Assembly: GCA_049275655.1 (NCBI GenBank)
Contig: JBASUY010000032.1
Span: 1 to 14,415, forward strand
DNA from: Sherwoodlollariibacterium sp049275655
Lineage (GTDB): Bacteria; Omnitrophota; Gorgyraeia; Gygaellales; Profunditerraquicolaceae
Length of the DNA stretch: 14,415 nt
Direction of reading: 5' to 3'
Of this stretch, positions 7,465 to 14,309 are shown one piece after another. Each line of letters opens with the position of its first letter. The stretch's first letter is position 1. The translations under genes were made by a program, and so were the position numbers. The notes beneath the pieces are model-generated. The model did no database searches and had not been told where the DNA came from. It saw only the letters and a program-made list of their open reading frames with translations.

Positions 7465-8553
7465 TTAACGGATTTTTAAAGTTGCTATAGTCAGTATCGC
7501 CAAAAGCCCGGCAAAAATCCAAAGCCGGACAATAACCTTATTCTCATGCCACTTAAGAAATTCAAGGTGGTGGTGAAAAGGGGCAATTCTAAAGATACGT
7601 TTCTTAGTCAAACGAAATGAAGCCACCTGCAGTATTACCGACAAAGCCTCTATTACAAAGATACCGCCTGCAATCAGTAAGAGAAGCTCTTTTCTAATCA
7701 TTAGCGCAACTGTACCCAATGCCCCGCCTAAAGCCAAAGAACCGACATCTCCCATAAAGATAGACGCAGGATAACAGTTAAACCATAAGAATCCTAAACC
7801 CGCGCCTAATATACTGGAGCAAAATACAGTCAACTCTCCGCTACCTCTTATATAAGGAACAAGGAGATATTCGCTTAAGTGCATATGCCCTGAGACATAA
7901 CAGAGGATACTGAAGGCCAAGGCAACCATTACTACTATACCTATTGCCAAGCCATCTAAACCGTCGGTAAGATTTACCGCATTGGATGTGCCGGTTATAA
8001 CTATAATCACAAAAATAATATAAAGCCCGTCTAAATCCAAAGATAGGTTTTTAAAAAAAGGAATATCTAACTTTAAGCTCCCCTGAAAGCTGAGGATAAA
8101 GATAGTGCCTAAAATTAACCCTAATACTATTTGGCTGGTAAACTTTGTTTTAGCCGTAATCCCCTTAGCATTCTTTTTAACCTGCTTAAGATAGTCGTCT
8201 ATAAAACCGGTTATGCCAAGCCAGAGGGTACTAAAAAGCACTACCCATATATGCTTACTAAAGATATCCGCCCATAATAAGGTTGAAATCACTACCGCCG
8301 CTAAGATAAGAATCCCTCCCATAGTCGGGGTATCTTTCTTGCTCTGATGCAGGTTATCAAGCGCAATGCTATCCCCCTTATTAATCTTCTCTCCTATCTT
8401 AAGCTCCTTTAGCTTTCTTATTACGTAGGGCCCAAGCAAAAGGCTTATTAAAAAACTTGTTATTGCTGCCATTGCCGCCCGGAAAGTAATATAACGAAAG
8501 ACGTTTAAAAAAGAGAATGCCTTATGTAAAGGAAAGAGTAAATTGTATAACAT
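7465..8553 (-). CDS. mraY: Phospho-N-acetylmuramoyl-pentapeptide transferase
   Basis: 362 residues, polytopic inner-membrane enzyme that transfers phospho-MurNAc-pentapeptide to undecaprenyl phosphate, giving lipid I. About ten hydrophobic helices are visible. Motifs: TPTMGG (75-80), the Asp pair in GFIDDYLK (116-123), NAVNLTDGLDGL (191-202), FMGDVGSLALGG (266-277) and the histidine loop APFHHHLE (324-331), all intact and fitting an active Mg-dependent transferase. The N-terminus (MLYNLLF, then FNVFRYITFRA-like at 16-26) lines up with E. coli MraY, supporting ATG 8551-8553. The start abuts the murF stop with no spacer, yet has the strongest Shine-Dalgarno in the window (GGAGGAGGT), located inside murF. 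Length is typical (E. coli 360). Related WecA-type transferases lack the HHH loop and this context. Confidence 0.98.
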   Translation of the reverse strand: MLYNLLFPLHKAFSFLNVFRYITFRAAMAAITSFLISLLLGPYVIRKLKELKIGEKINKGDSIALDNLHQSKKDTPTMGGILILAAVVISTLLWADIFSKHIWVVLFSTLWLGITGFIDDYLKQVKKNAKGITAKTKFTSQIVLGLILGTIFILSFQGSLKLDIPFFKNLSLDLDGLYIIFVIIVITGTSNAVNLTDGLDGLAIGIVVMVALAFSILCYVSGHMHLSEYLLVPYIRGSGELTVFCSSILGAGLGFLWFNCYPASIFMGDVGSLALGGALGTVALMIRKELLLLIAGGIFVIEALSVILQVASFRLTKKRIFRIAPFHHHLEFLKWHENKVIVRLWIFAGLLAILTIATLKIR

Positions 8554-9897
8554 CTATCTAAATACCTCCTCCATCTTCATCCCCCTTGAGCCTTTAACTA
8601 AAATAATATCCCTATCAGTAACCTTCAAATCTCTTCTCAATGCCTTGCGCGCCTGTAAGGAGTTACTGCAGGTAATTATATTTTTGTCTTTATTTTTTTT
8701 AGCCCTTGCGCTTAAACTGCTTAGAGTGCCTACTGCCACAAGATTATCGCATACCAAAAGAGCTTTTTCTATCGCCTCTTTATGTAAGGCAAGAGAACTT
8801 TTGCCTAACTCAAGCATATCCCCTAAGACTGCTATCTTCCTGCCCTTAACCTTTAGGCTGTTGAGTAAATCAAGAGCATAGGATAAAGAGGCGGGATTAG
8901 AGTTGTAAGTGCTATCAATAAACCTTAAACCTCTTCTTTTGATAATTTCAAGCCTGCCCGCCGGAGCCTGAAAATCCTCTAAGGCAGATTTTATCTTGCC
9001 ATACCCAATGCCAAAAATCCTCGCAATGGCTATGGCAGTTAAAGAATTATAGATATTATAATACCCTAAGGAGCCTAATGCAAACCTTAATCTCTTGTTT
9101 ACCTTAAAAGCATAAGCTCCGTTAACAGAGTGTATCTGAGAAGCCTGGTAATCGGCTCTATTATCTATCCCCACCCCTATGGTAAATAAGCTTCTTCCTT
9201 TATTCATTAAAACTTTTTTTAGATAAAGATCGTCGGCATTTAAGACTGCCACTGCGGGCTTTTTTAAGTTTTTTAAGAGCGCATGTTTTTCCTTAAATAC
9301 GCCTTTTAGGCTCTTAAAATATTTTAAATGCGAAGGCCCGATATTAGTAATTACCCCGATATTAGCTGAAGCTATCCGGCTTAAATATTCAATCTCGCCA
9401 AAGTGGTTAGTCCCTAACTCTAAGACCACAGCCCCATAGGAATCATCTAATTTTAATAAGGTAAGTGGTAAGCCAATATGATTATTTTGGGTCCCTTGAG
9501 TGCTTAAAACCTTAAACTTCTCTGAAAGCACCCTTGCAATCATATCTTTAACCGTGGTCTTTCCGGATGAACCGGTAACGGCGATTACCGGAAGATTATA
9601 CCTATTGCGGTTATACCGGGCTATCTTACCTAAAGATTCAAGGGAGTTTTTTACCCTAATTAAAGCCACCCCCTTTATGCGCTTAACCGGCTTTTCGGCA
9701 ATTACACAAAGAGCCCCTTTTTTAACTGCTTCGGGGATAAAATCATGCCCGTCAAAATTACCCCCCTTAAAAGCAATAAAAGCCTCACCCTTTTTAATCT
9801 TACGGGAATCAATAGAAATACCACTTACTATCTTATCCGAATCACCTGATAAAAGCCTGCCCTCGCTAGCTAAAACTAACTCATGGATTTTAAACAT
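8554..9897 (-). CDS. murF: UDP-N-acetylmuramoyl-tripeptide--D-alanyl-D-alanine ligase
   Basis: 447 residues, cytoplasmic Mur ligase that adds the D-Ala-D-Ala made by Ddl to complete UDP-MurNAc-pentapeptide. Motifs: SIDSRKIKKGEAFIAFKG (28-45), P-loop GSSGKTT (109-115), TQGTQNNHIGLPLTLL (133-148), LELGTNHFGEIEYL (159-172), GPSHLKYF (187-194), RLEIIKRRG (315-323), DSTYNSNP (328-335), LGDMLELG (358-365) and VKGSRGMKMEEV (434-445). The NNxxGxPLT and NSNP signatures mark MurF. The position matching the HN of other Mur ligases reads GYYNIYN (278-284), with Tyr280 for His. ATG 9895-9897 overlaps murE by 22 bases and has a modest GAGAT purine motif upstream. The stop directly abuts mraY, with no spacer. 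Confidence 0.98.
   Translation of the reverse strand: MFKIHELVLASEGRLLSGDSDKIVSGISIDSRKIKKGEAFIAFKGGNFDGHDFIPEAVKKGALCVIAEKPVKRIKGVALIRVKNSLESLGKIARYNRNRYNLPVIAVTGSSGKTTVKDMIARVLSEKFKVLSTQGTQNNHIGLPLTLLKLDDSYGAVVLELGTNHFGEIEYLSRIASANIGVITNIGPSHLKYFKSLKGVFKEKHALLKNLKKPAVAVLNADDLYLKKVLMNKGRSLFTIGVGIDNRADYQASQIHSVNGAYAFKVNKRLRFALGSLGYYNIYNSLTAIAIARIFGIGYGKIKSALEDFQAPAGRLEIIKRRGLRFIDSTYNSNPASLSYALDLLNSLKVKGRKIAVLGDMLELGKSSLALHKEAIEKALLVCDNLVAVGTLSSLSARAKKNKDKNIITCSNSLQARKALRRDLKVTDRDIILVKGSRGMKMEEVFR
8564..8572 (-). promoter_or_regulatory. Strong Shine-Dalgarno site for mraY, inside murF
   Basis: On the minus strand the nine bases read GGAGGAGGT, ending 10 bases before the mraY ATG. It lies within the last codons of murF. 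It is by far the best match to anti-SD in the window, whereas many neighbouring starts have none. It fixes the mraY start at 8551-8553. Confidence 0.8.
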
Positions 9898-11309
9898 AAT
9901 TTTATCTCTTTGCGGTCGTCAAATTTTATAACCCTATCTTTTAATATCTGATAATCCTCATGCCCCTTGCCTGCGATAAGGACAGCATCTAAATCTTGCG
10001 CAATAGATAAAGCTTTTTTAATCGCTTCCCTTCTATCTAAGACAACAGAAAAGTTCTTCTTTCTTATCCCTTTTTTTATATCCCGGATTATCTTCTTTGG
10101 GGCTTCAGAGCGCGGGTTATCATTAGTGATAACTACGAAATCAGAAAGTTCCGTAGCAACCCTACCCATCTTAGGCCTCTTAGAAGTATCCCTCTCCCCA
10201 CCGCAGCCAAAAAGGGTAATAACCCTCTTAAATGGCAGGCTCTTTAAGGTTAGAAGAACGCTCCTTAGGGCATCTTCGGTATGCGCATAATCTACAAAGA
10301 TAGAAAACCCCTTCTTAGAACCTACCCTCTCTAACCTCCCCGGGACTAAACTAAATTTCTCTAAGGCAGATTTTACCTTTTTTAAAGGAAGCCCTTCTTT
10401 ATACCCCCACGCAAAAGCAGCTAAGATATTATATACATTATGCCTCCCAATCAAAGGGACATTCATAGGTATCTTCCCCTCAGGATAATCTAATAAGAAC
10501 TCCGTACGGTCAAGATTGTATTTAATATCCCTTGCCCTGATTGCAGCATTATCTTTTAACCCGTAATCCACAATACAAACCTTGCTTACCTTTTTAAATA
10601 AAGAATAATATTTGTCATCCCGGTTTAAGACGGCAAAATTAAGCAGAGAAGAATCCTTAAAAAGCTTAAGCTTTGAGGCAACATACCTCTTGAGCGTTTT
10701 ATGGTAATCAAGGTGGTCATAAGCAATATTGGTAAGGATAGCAGAGTGAAAAGATATACTTAATGCCCTCTTTTGTTCTAAGGCATGCGAAGATACTTCT
10801 ACTGCCGCATAATCTATCTTCTCTTTTACCATATCAGAAAGAATAGAATTTAACTCTATCGGGCCCGGAGTAGTATTCTTTGAAGGGAAAACCCTTTTAT
10901 TAAACCGATAGTTGACAGTCCCTATAACTGCCGGGTTAAATCCGCACTCCCTTATAACCGCTTCTAAAAGATAGGTAACCGTAGTCTTTCCGTTTGTCCC
11001 GGTTACTCCTACAACCTTAATCTTTGAAGAAGGATTACAATAAAACTCTGCGGCTAATTGAGCGGCTGCAACGCGCGTATCCTTTGCCCTAACCAAATGC
11101 ACACCTTTAATTTTGCCCATCTTGGCATTTACATCGCAAACAATCCCCTTAGCCCCGCGAAAGATAGCCTCGGAGATAAACCTTCCGCCGTCCTCTCTTT
11201 CCCCCTTTACGGCAATAAATAAAAAACCCTCTCTTGCCGACCTTGAATCAGAGGATATCCCTTTAAAATATCCGCTTCTAATAAGATTAATAAGCTCTCT
11301 TATCTGCAT
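9876..11309 (-). CDS. murE: UDP-MurNAc-L-Ala-D-Glu--meso-diaminopimelate ligase
   Basis: 477 residues, cytoplasmic Mur ligase adding the third stem-peptide residue. The N-terminal domain has SSDSRSAREGFLFIAVKG (19-36), the UDP-binding region. The central domain has P-loop GTNGKTT (104-110), NTTPGP (145-150), EVSSHALEQKR (171-181), AYDHLDYH (196-203), ASKLKLF (211-217; Lys213 is the position normally carbamylated) and IGRHNVYN (287-294). The C-terminal domain has PGRLERV (323-329), DYAHTEDAL (340-348), FGCGGERDTSKRPKMG (367-382), DNPR (397-400) and GKGHEDYQ (447-454). DNPR is the known signature for meso-diaminopimelate; lysine enzymes differ at its last residue. ATG 11307-11309 overlaps ftsI by 23 bases; only a weak TAGAG motif precedes it. 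Length is a little under E. coli MurE (495). Confidence 0.98.
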   Translation of the reverse strand: MQIRELINLIRSGYFKGISSDSRSAREGFLFIAVKGEREDGGRFISEAIFRGAKGIVCDVNAKMGKIKGVHLVRAKDTRVAAAQLAAEFYCNPSSKIKVVGVTGTNGKTTVTYLLEAVIRECGFNPAVIGTVNYRFNKRVFPSKNTTPGPIELNSILSDMVKEKIDYAAVEVSSHALEQKRALSISFHSAILTNIAYDHLDYHKTLKRYVASKLKLFKDSSLLNFAVLNRDDKYYSLFKKVSKVCIVDYGLKDNAAIRARDIKYNLDRTEFLLDYPEGKIPMNVPLIGRHNVYNILAAFAWGYKEGLPLKKVKSALEKFSLVPGRLERVGSKKGFSIFVDYAHTEDALRSVLLTLKSLPFKRVITLFGCGGERDTSKRPKMGRVATELSDFVVITNDNPRSEAPKKIIRDIKKGIRKKNFSVVLDRREAIKKALSIAQDLDAVLIAGKGHEDYQILKDRVIKFDDRKEIKLCLKSMS

Positions 11310-13008
11310 TTGGCTCTACTGTAGATAATGCCTCTTTAGTTTTAAGGTATTTTACCGTATCACTTGCTACACTCCTAAAGACCGGGGCAGCGACAACCCC
11401 GCCGAAATAATAAGGCTTAGGTTCGTCTATGGAGACTACAATAACAACTACCGGCTCCTGCGCAGGGGCAAAGCCGATAAAAGAGGCAACGAATTTATTA
11501 TGGGAATAACCTCCTCCGGGTTCTATCTTCTGGGCTGTCCCAGTCTTCCCTGCAGAGGTTATATCTGAAATCTGCGCCATCTTTCCCGTCCCCTCTTCAA
11601 CTACTCCGGCTAACATCTTTGACAGCCTCCCGGCAGTATCCTCGGAGATAACTCTACGGATTAAGTTCGGAGAGTTTTTTTGAACTACCTCTCCACTCTT
11701 CTCTTTTATCTCATCTATAATATAAGGCCTCATCAGGTTTCCTCCGTTAGCAATTACAGATAAGGCAGCTGCCAGTTGAAGAGCAGTAACACCTACCTCA
11801 TGGCCTATGGGTATAGCTCCGATGGAAGTCTTTGACCAATGGCGTGGCTCTTTTACTATCCCCGATATCTCTCCCGGAAGGTCAATCCCGAGTTTTTCGC
11901 CGAAACCAAAAAGCCTTACATACTTATATATTATATTAGCCCCAAGAAGCTGGGCAACCTTGACCGTTCCTATATTGCTAGACTGCTCTATAACCTCCCT
12001 AAAGGTCAACCAACCATGGGGGACATGATCATGCAGGGTATGATTTGCTACCCGATAAGAACCTTCCTCACAGAATATCCTCTCTTCTTCGTCAATCCTT
12101 TTTTCTTCTAAAGCCGCAGCAGCAGTAACAATCTTAAAGACTGACCCCGGCTCAAATAAGTCGCATATAGAGCGGTTCCTCTTCTGCTCCTTACTTACAT
12201 CTTTAAATTCATTTAAATCATAAGTCGGGCGGTTTGCCATGGCGAGTATTCTTCCGGTGTAAGGGTCCATAACAATTATACTCGCGGCCTTTGCATTATG
12301 TTTTTTATATGCCTTATCCAACTCCCTCTCCGCTATATACTGGACAACCTGGTCAATCGTAAGAACTACATCCAATCCGTCTTTAGGCGCGGACATCTTT
12401 TCATAGACATCAAGTTTTGATTGGCGGGCATCACGCAAAAATATCCCCCACCCAGGAGTACCTTTTAAGTATTTATCAAGGTATAACTCAATCCCTTCTA
12501 ACCCCACATTATCCATACCGGCAAAGCCTATAATCTGGCTGGCTAAGTAGCTGTTAGGATAACTACGCTTGCTCTCTCTGATAAAACCTAAGTGCCTAAT
12601 TTTAAGCCTCCTTATCTCTTCTGCCTCTTCTATATCCATCTTACGCTTCACCCAAACAAAAGCCTTCTTGCGCCACAGCCTATTCTTAAGGTATTCATAA
12701 CTTAAATTTAATCGGGAAGATAAGAGGCCTATCACCCTCTCTTTCTCCTTATTATTCATCATATTAGGTGCGGCATAAAGCGAATCAGCAGGAAGGTTAA
12801 GCGTCTGCGGCCTAAAGTTGGTATCATAGATTATCCCCCTAAAGGGCTCTATCTCTGTATAGGTATTATGCTGTTTTTTGGCGATGCCTGCTAAGTAATC
12901 TGCGCGGAATGCCTGTATATAGGCGAGCCTTAAAACACAGGCTAATAAGAAAAGAAGGATAAAGAAGAATACCGCCTCGCACCTGCGGCGATAATTGCTA
13001 ATATGCAC
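11287..13008 (-). CDS. ftsI: FtsI/PBP3-type septal peptidoglycan transpeptidase (class B PBP)
   Basis: 573 residues, bitopic inner-membrane protein with a periplasmic transpeptidase domain that cross-links septal peptidoglycan; the expected partner is FtsW. A basic tail (YRRRCE) precedes a membrane helix at about 12-30. The PBP dimer/pedestal region follows (about 45-200) with RGIIYDTNF (57-65) and GFAGMDNVGLEGIE (161-174). The penicillin-binding domain has all three catalytic motifs: SVFK (289-292), SSN (343-345) and KTG (488-490, in SAGKTGTAQK). No C-terminal PASTA repeats, so it is not of the SpoVD/PBP2x type. The RGxIxDRNG element is altered to DTNF, and the active-site SVFK differs from the commoner ST(F/M/V)K. 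The only start before an upstream in-frame stop is GTG 13006-13008; no Shine-Dalgarno precedes it, only a T- and A-rich 22-base gap after ftsL. Confidence 0.95.
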   Translation of the reverse strand: MHISNYRRRCEAVFFFILLFLLACVLRLAYIQAFRADYLAGIAKKQHNTYTEIEPFRGIIYDTNFRPQTLNLPADSLYAAPNMMNNKEKERVIGLLSSRLNLSYEYLKNRLWRKKAFVWVKRKMDIEEAEEIRRLKIRHLGFIRESKRSYPNSYLASQIIGFAGMDNVGLEGIELYLDKYLKGTPGWGIFLRDARQSKLDVYEKMSAPKDGLDVVLTIDQVVQYIAERELDKAYKKHNAKAASIIVMDPYTGRILAMANRPTYDLNEFKDVSKEQKRNRSICDLFEPGSVFKIVTAAAALEEKRIDEEERIFCEEGSYRVANHTLHDHVPHGWLTFREVIEQSSNIGTVKVAQLLGANIIYKYVRLFGFGEKLGIDLPGEISGIVKEPRHWSKTSIGAIPIGHEVGVTALQLAAALSVIANGGNLMRPYIIDEIKEKSGEVVQKNSPNLIRRVISEDTAGRLSKMLAGVVEEGTGKMAQISDITSAGKTGTAQKIEPGGGYSHNKFVASFIGFAPAQEPVVVIVVSIDEPKPYYFGGVVAAPVFRSVASDTVKYLKTKEALSTVEPNADKRAY

Positions 13009-13030
13009 TTTTAAAAGTTAGTTAAAAAAA

Positions 13031-13402
13031 TTAAGGGCTGATAGTCTTTGCTTCTGCGCGCCTATTTAAACCTAAGATACGGGAAATTATCTCAGAGCCG
13101 CCGCTATTTTCTGCGCTTGTCAGGGCAACGCCTTCTGAAGTCGGCGTTAATTTCACTAATTGATATTTATCGGGCATCTGAAAATCAGAATTTCCGGATA
13201 TATTGCTTCCGATACTAACTAAAGAAGCGCTCCTTTCAATATTGTAACGTAAGACGCTATTCTTATCCAATAGGTCTTGGAATACCATACGCTGTTTCTG
13301 CCCCGCATAAGCTAAACGTATAATCTCGCTTTGTTGATATACATAAAGGAGGGAAAAAAAGGTAACAAAAAATGCCATGGATAAAAATTTATTTAATCTC
13401 AT
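13031..13402 (-). CDS. ftsL: FtsL-like bitopic division protein
   Basis: 123 residues. A short basic N-terminus (MRLNK) is followed by one membrane helix at about 7-23, then a heptad-like stretch (about 24-58, SEIIRLAYAGQKQRMVFQ...) predicted as coiled coil. The tail of some 60 residues is Ser/Asn/Thr-rich, with MPDKYQLVKLTP (76-87), which resembles the P-x-x-x-x-V-x-L end of FtsL. In the family, FtsL pairs with FtsB through its coiled coil, binds FtsQ, and activates FtsWI. Identity rests mainly on size, topology and the rsmH-ftsL-ftsI position, because FtsL sequences are poorly conserved; it could be labelled hypothetical or septum-formation-initiator-like. ATG 13400-13402 follows the rsmH stop by 4 bases and has a purine-rich leader (GAGAGTGAG). 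The gap to ftsI is 22 bases. Confidence 0.75.
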   Translation of the reverse strand: MRLNKFLSMAFFVTFFSLLYVYQQSEIIRLAYAGQKQRMVFQDLLDKNSVLRYNIERSASLVSIGSNISGNSDFQMPDKYQLVKLTPTSEGVALTSAENSGGSEIISRILGLNRRAEAKTISP

Positions 13403-13406
13403 AGGC

Positions 13407-14309
13407 TCACTCTCTTTCTGCCACCCTCAGTTTAGATGAGCGGCTTAATGGATTAAAAGTTGTCTCTGATAGCGCCGGAGTCAAAGGCTTTGGGGTAAGT
13501 ATCTTAATAGCCCCTTCTGCCTCTGCCTTACGAAACGCTAACTTTATCAATCTATCTTCTAAGGAATGAAAAGATATAACGCAAATCCTTGCCTGTTTTC
13601 GTAAGGCAAAAATCGCCTTGGATACCGCCGTGCTTAGTATCTCAAGTTCCCTATTTACTGCAATGCGCACCGCCTGAAAAGTCCTCGTAGCAGGATGTAT
13701 GCGGTAGTGCTTAGCGCGGTAACGCCGCGGGATAGACCGGGATACGATGTCAGCTAACTCTAAAGTAGTAGCAATAGGTTGCCTCTGCCTCTCTTTAACT
13801 AAGATACGCGCAATGCGGTTGTGCCAACGCTCTTCGCCAAAGTTCCAGAGCAAGGAAGAGAGCTCTTCTTCATTGAGGTTATTAATCAAATCATACGCCG
13901 ATATATAACTATCCTTATCCATGCGCATATCCAAAGGCCCTTCCCTTTGAAAGCTAAACCCCCGCGCTGCGTCCTTAAGCTGATAAGAAGATATCCCTAA
14001 ATCAAAGAGTATCCCGTCAACCTTATCTACGTTTAACTTTTCAAGGATCTTATCTATATCCACGAAGTTTCCGTGGACAAAAGTGCAAGCGGACCCAAAC
14101 TCACTTAACCTTTGACGCGCGATAGATAAAGAGTTTTCATCACGGTCAATGCCAATGAGCCCTCCTCCGGGGAGAATCCGCCCTAAAATCTCTTTAGCAT
14201 GCCCTGCTGTGCCCAGCGTGGCATCTACTATTAAGTCCCCTTTTTTTAAATCTAAAAAATCTAACACCTCCCGTAACATTACGGGGATGTGGAAATCCAT
14301 GCTAACCAT
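13407..14309 (-). CDS. rsmH: 16S rRNA (cytosine(1402)-N(4))-methyltransferase
   Basis: 300 residues, SAM-dependent enzyme (formerly MraW) that N4-methylates C1402 of 16S rRNA at the decoding centre. Motifs: FHIPVMLREVLDFL (6-19), SAM-binding VDATLGTAGHAKEIL (28-42; usual core GxGGHS), GIDRD (53-57), FDLGISSYQL (102-111), RGFSFQREGPLDMRMD (116-131), HPATRTFQAVRIAVNRE (205-221), ISFHSLEDR (245-253), and the C-terminal TPKPLTP (272-278) with SSKLRVAERE (291-300). Start choice: ATG 14307-14309 overlaps the mraZ stop by 8 bases and has GAGAG about 9 bases upstream. TTG 14310-14312 and ATG 14298-14300 are also in frame, and the latter gives MDFHIPV, a common N-terminus. rsmH after mraZ is the standard head of dcw clusters. 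Length is normal. Confidence 0.97.
   Translation of the reverse strand: MVSMDFHIPVMLREVLDFLDLKKGDLIVDATLGTAGHAKEILGRILPGGGLIGIDRDENSLSIARQRLSEFGSACTFVHGNFVDIDKILEKLNVDKVDGILFDLGISSYQLKDAARGFSFQREGPLDMRMDKDSYISAYDLINNLNEEELSSLLWNFGEERWHNRIARILVKERQRQPIATTLELADIVSRSIPRRYRAKHYRIHPATRTFQAVRIAVNRELEILSTAVSKAIFALRKQARICVISFHSLEDRLIKLAFRKAEAEGAIKILTPKPLTPALSETTFNPLSRSSKLRVAERE

Noticed and set aside
3095..9075. Repeated CCTTAGG/CCTAAGG palindromic heptamers scattered through the genes
   Set aside because: They fall in coding sequence and are explained by frequent GCC-TTA-GG-type codon runs (Ala-Leu-Gly and similar); no regular spacing was seen.
9500..9931. Plus-strand open frame of 143 codons opposite murF and the end of murE
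   Set aside because: Antisense shadow of strongly conserved MurF motifs; no recognisable domain or ribosome binding site.
11839..12111. Plus-strand open frames opposite ftsI
   Set aside because: Two overlapping short frames in antisense to the penicillin-binding domain; neither has features of a real gene.
13009..13030. T-run in the ftsL-ftsI gap as a possible terminator
   Set aside because: The T7 run has no GC-rich hairpin before it, and ending transcription here would separate ftsI from the operon head.
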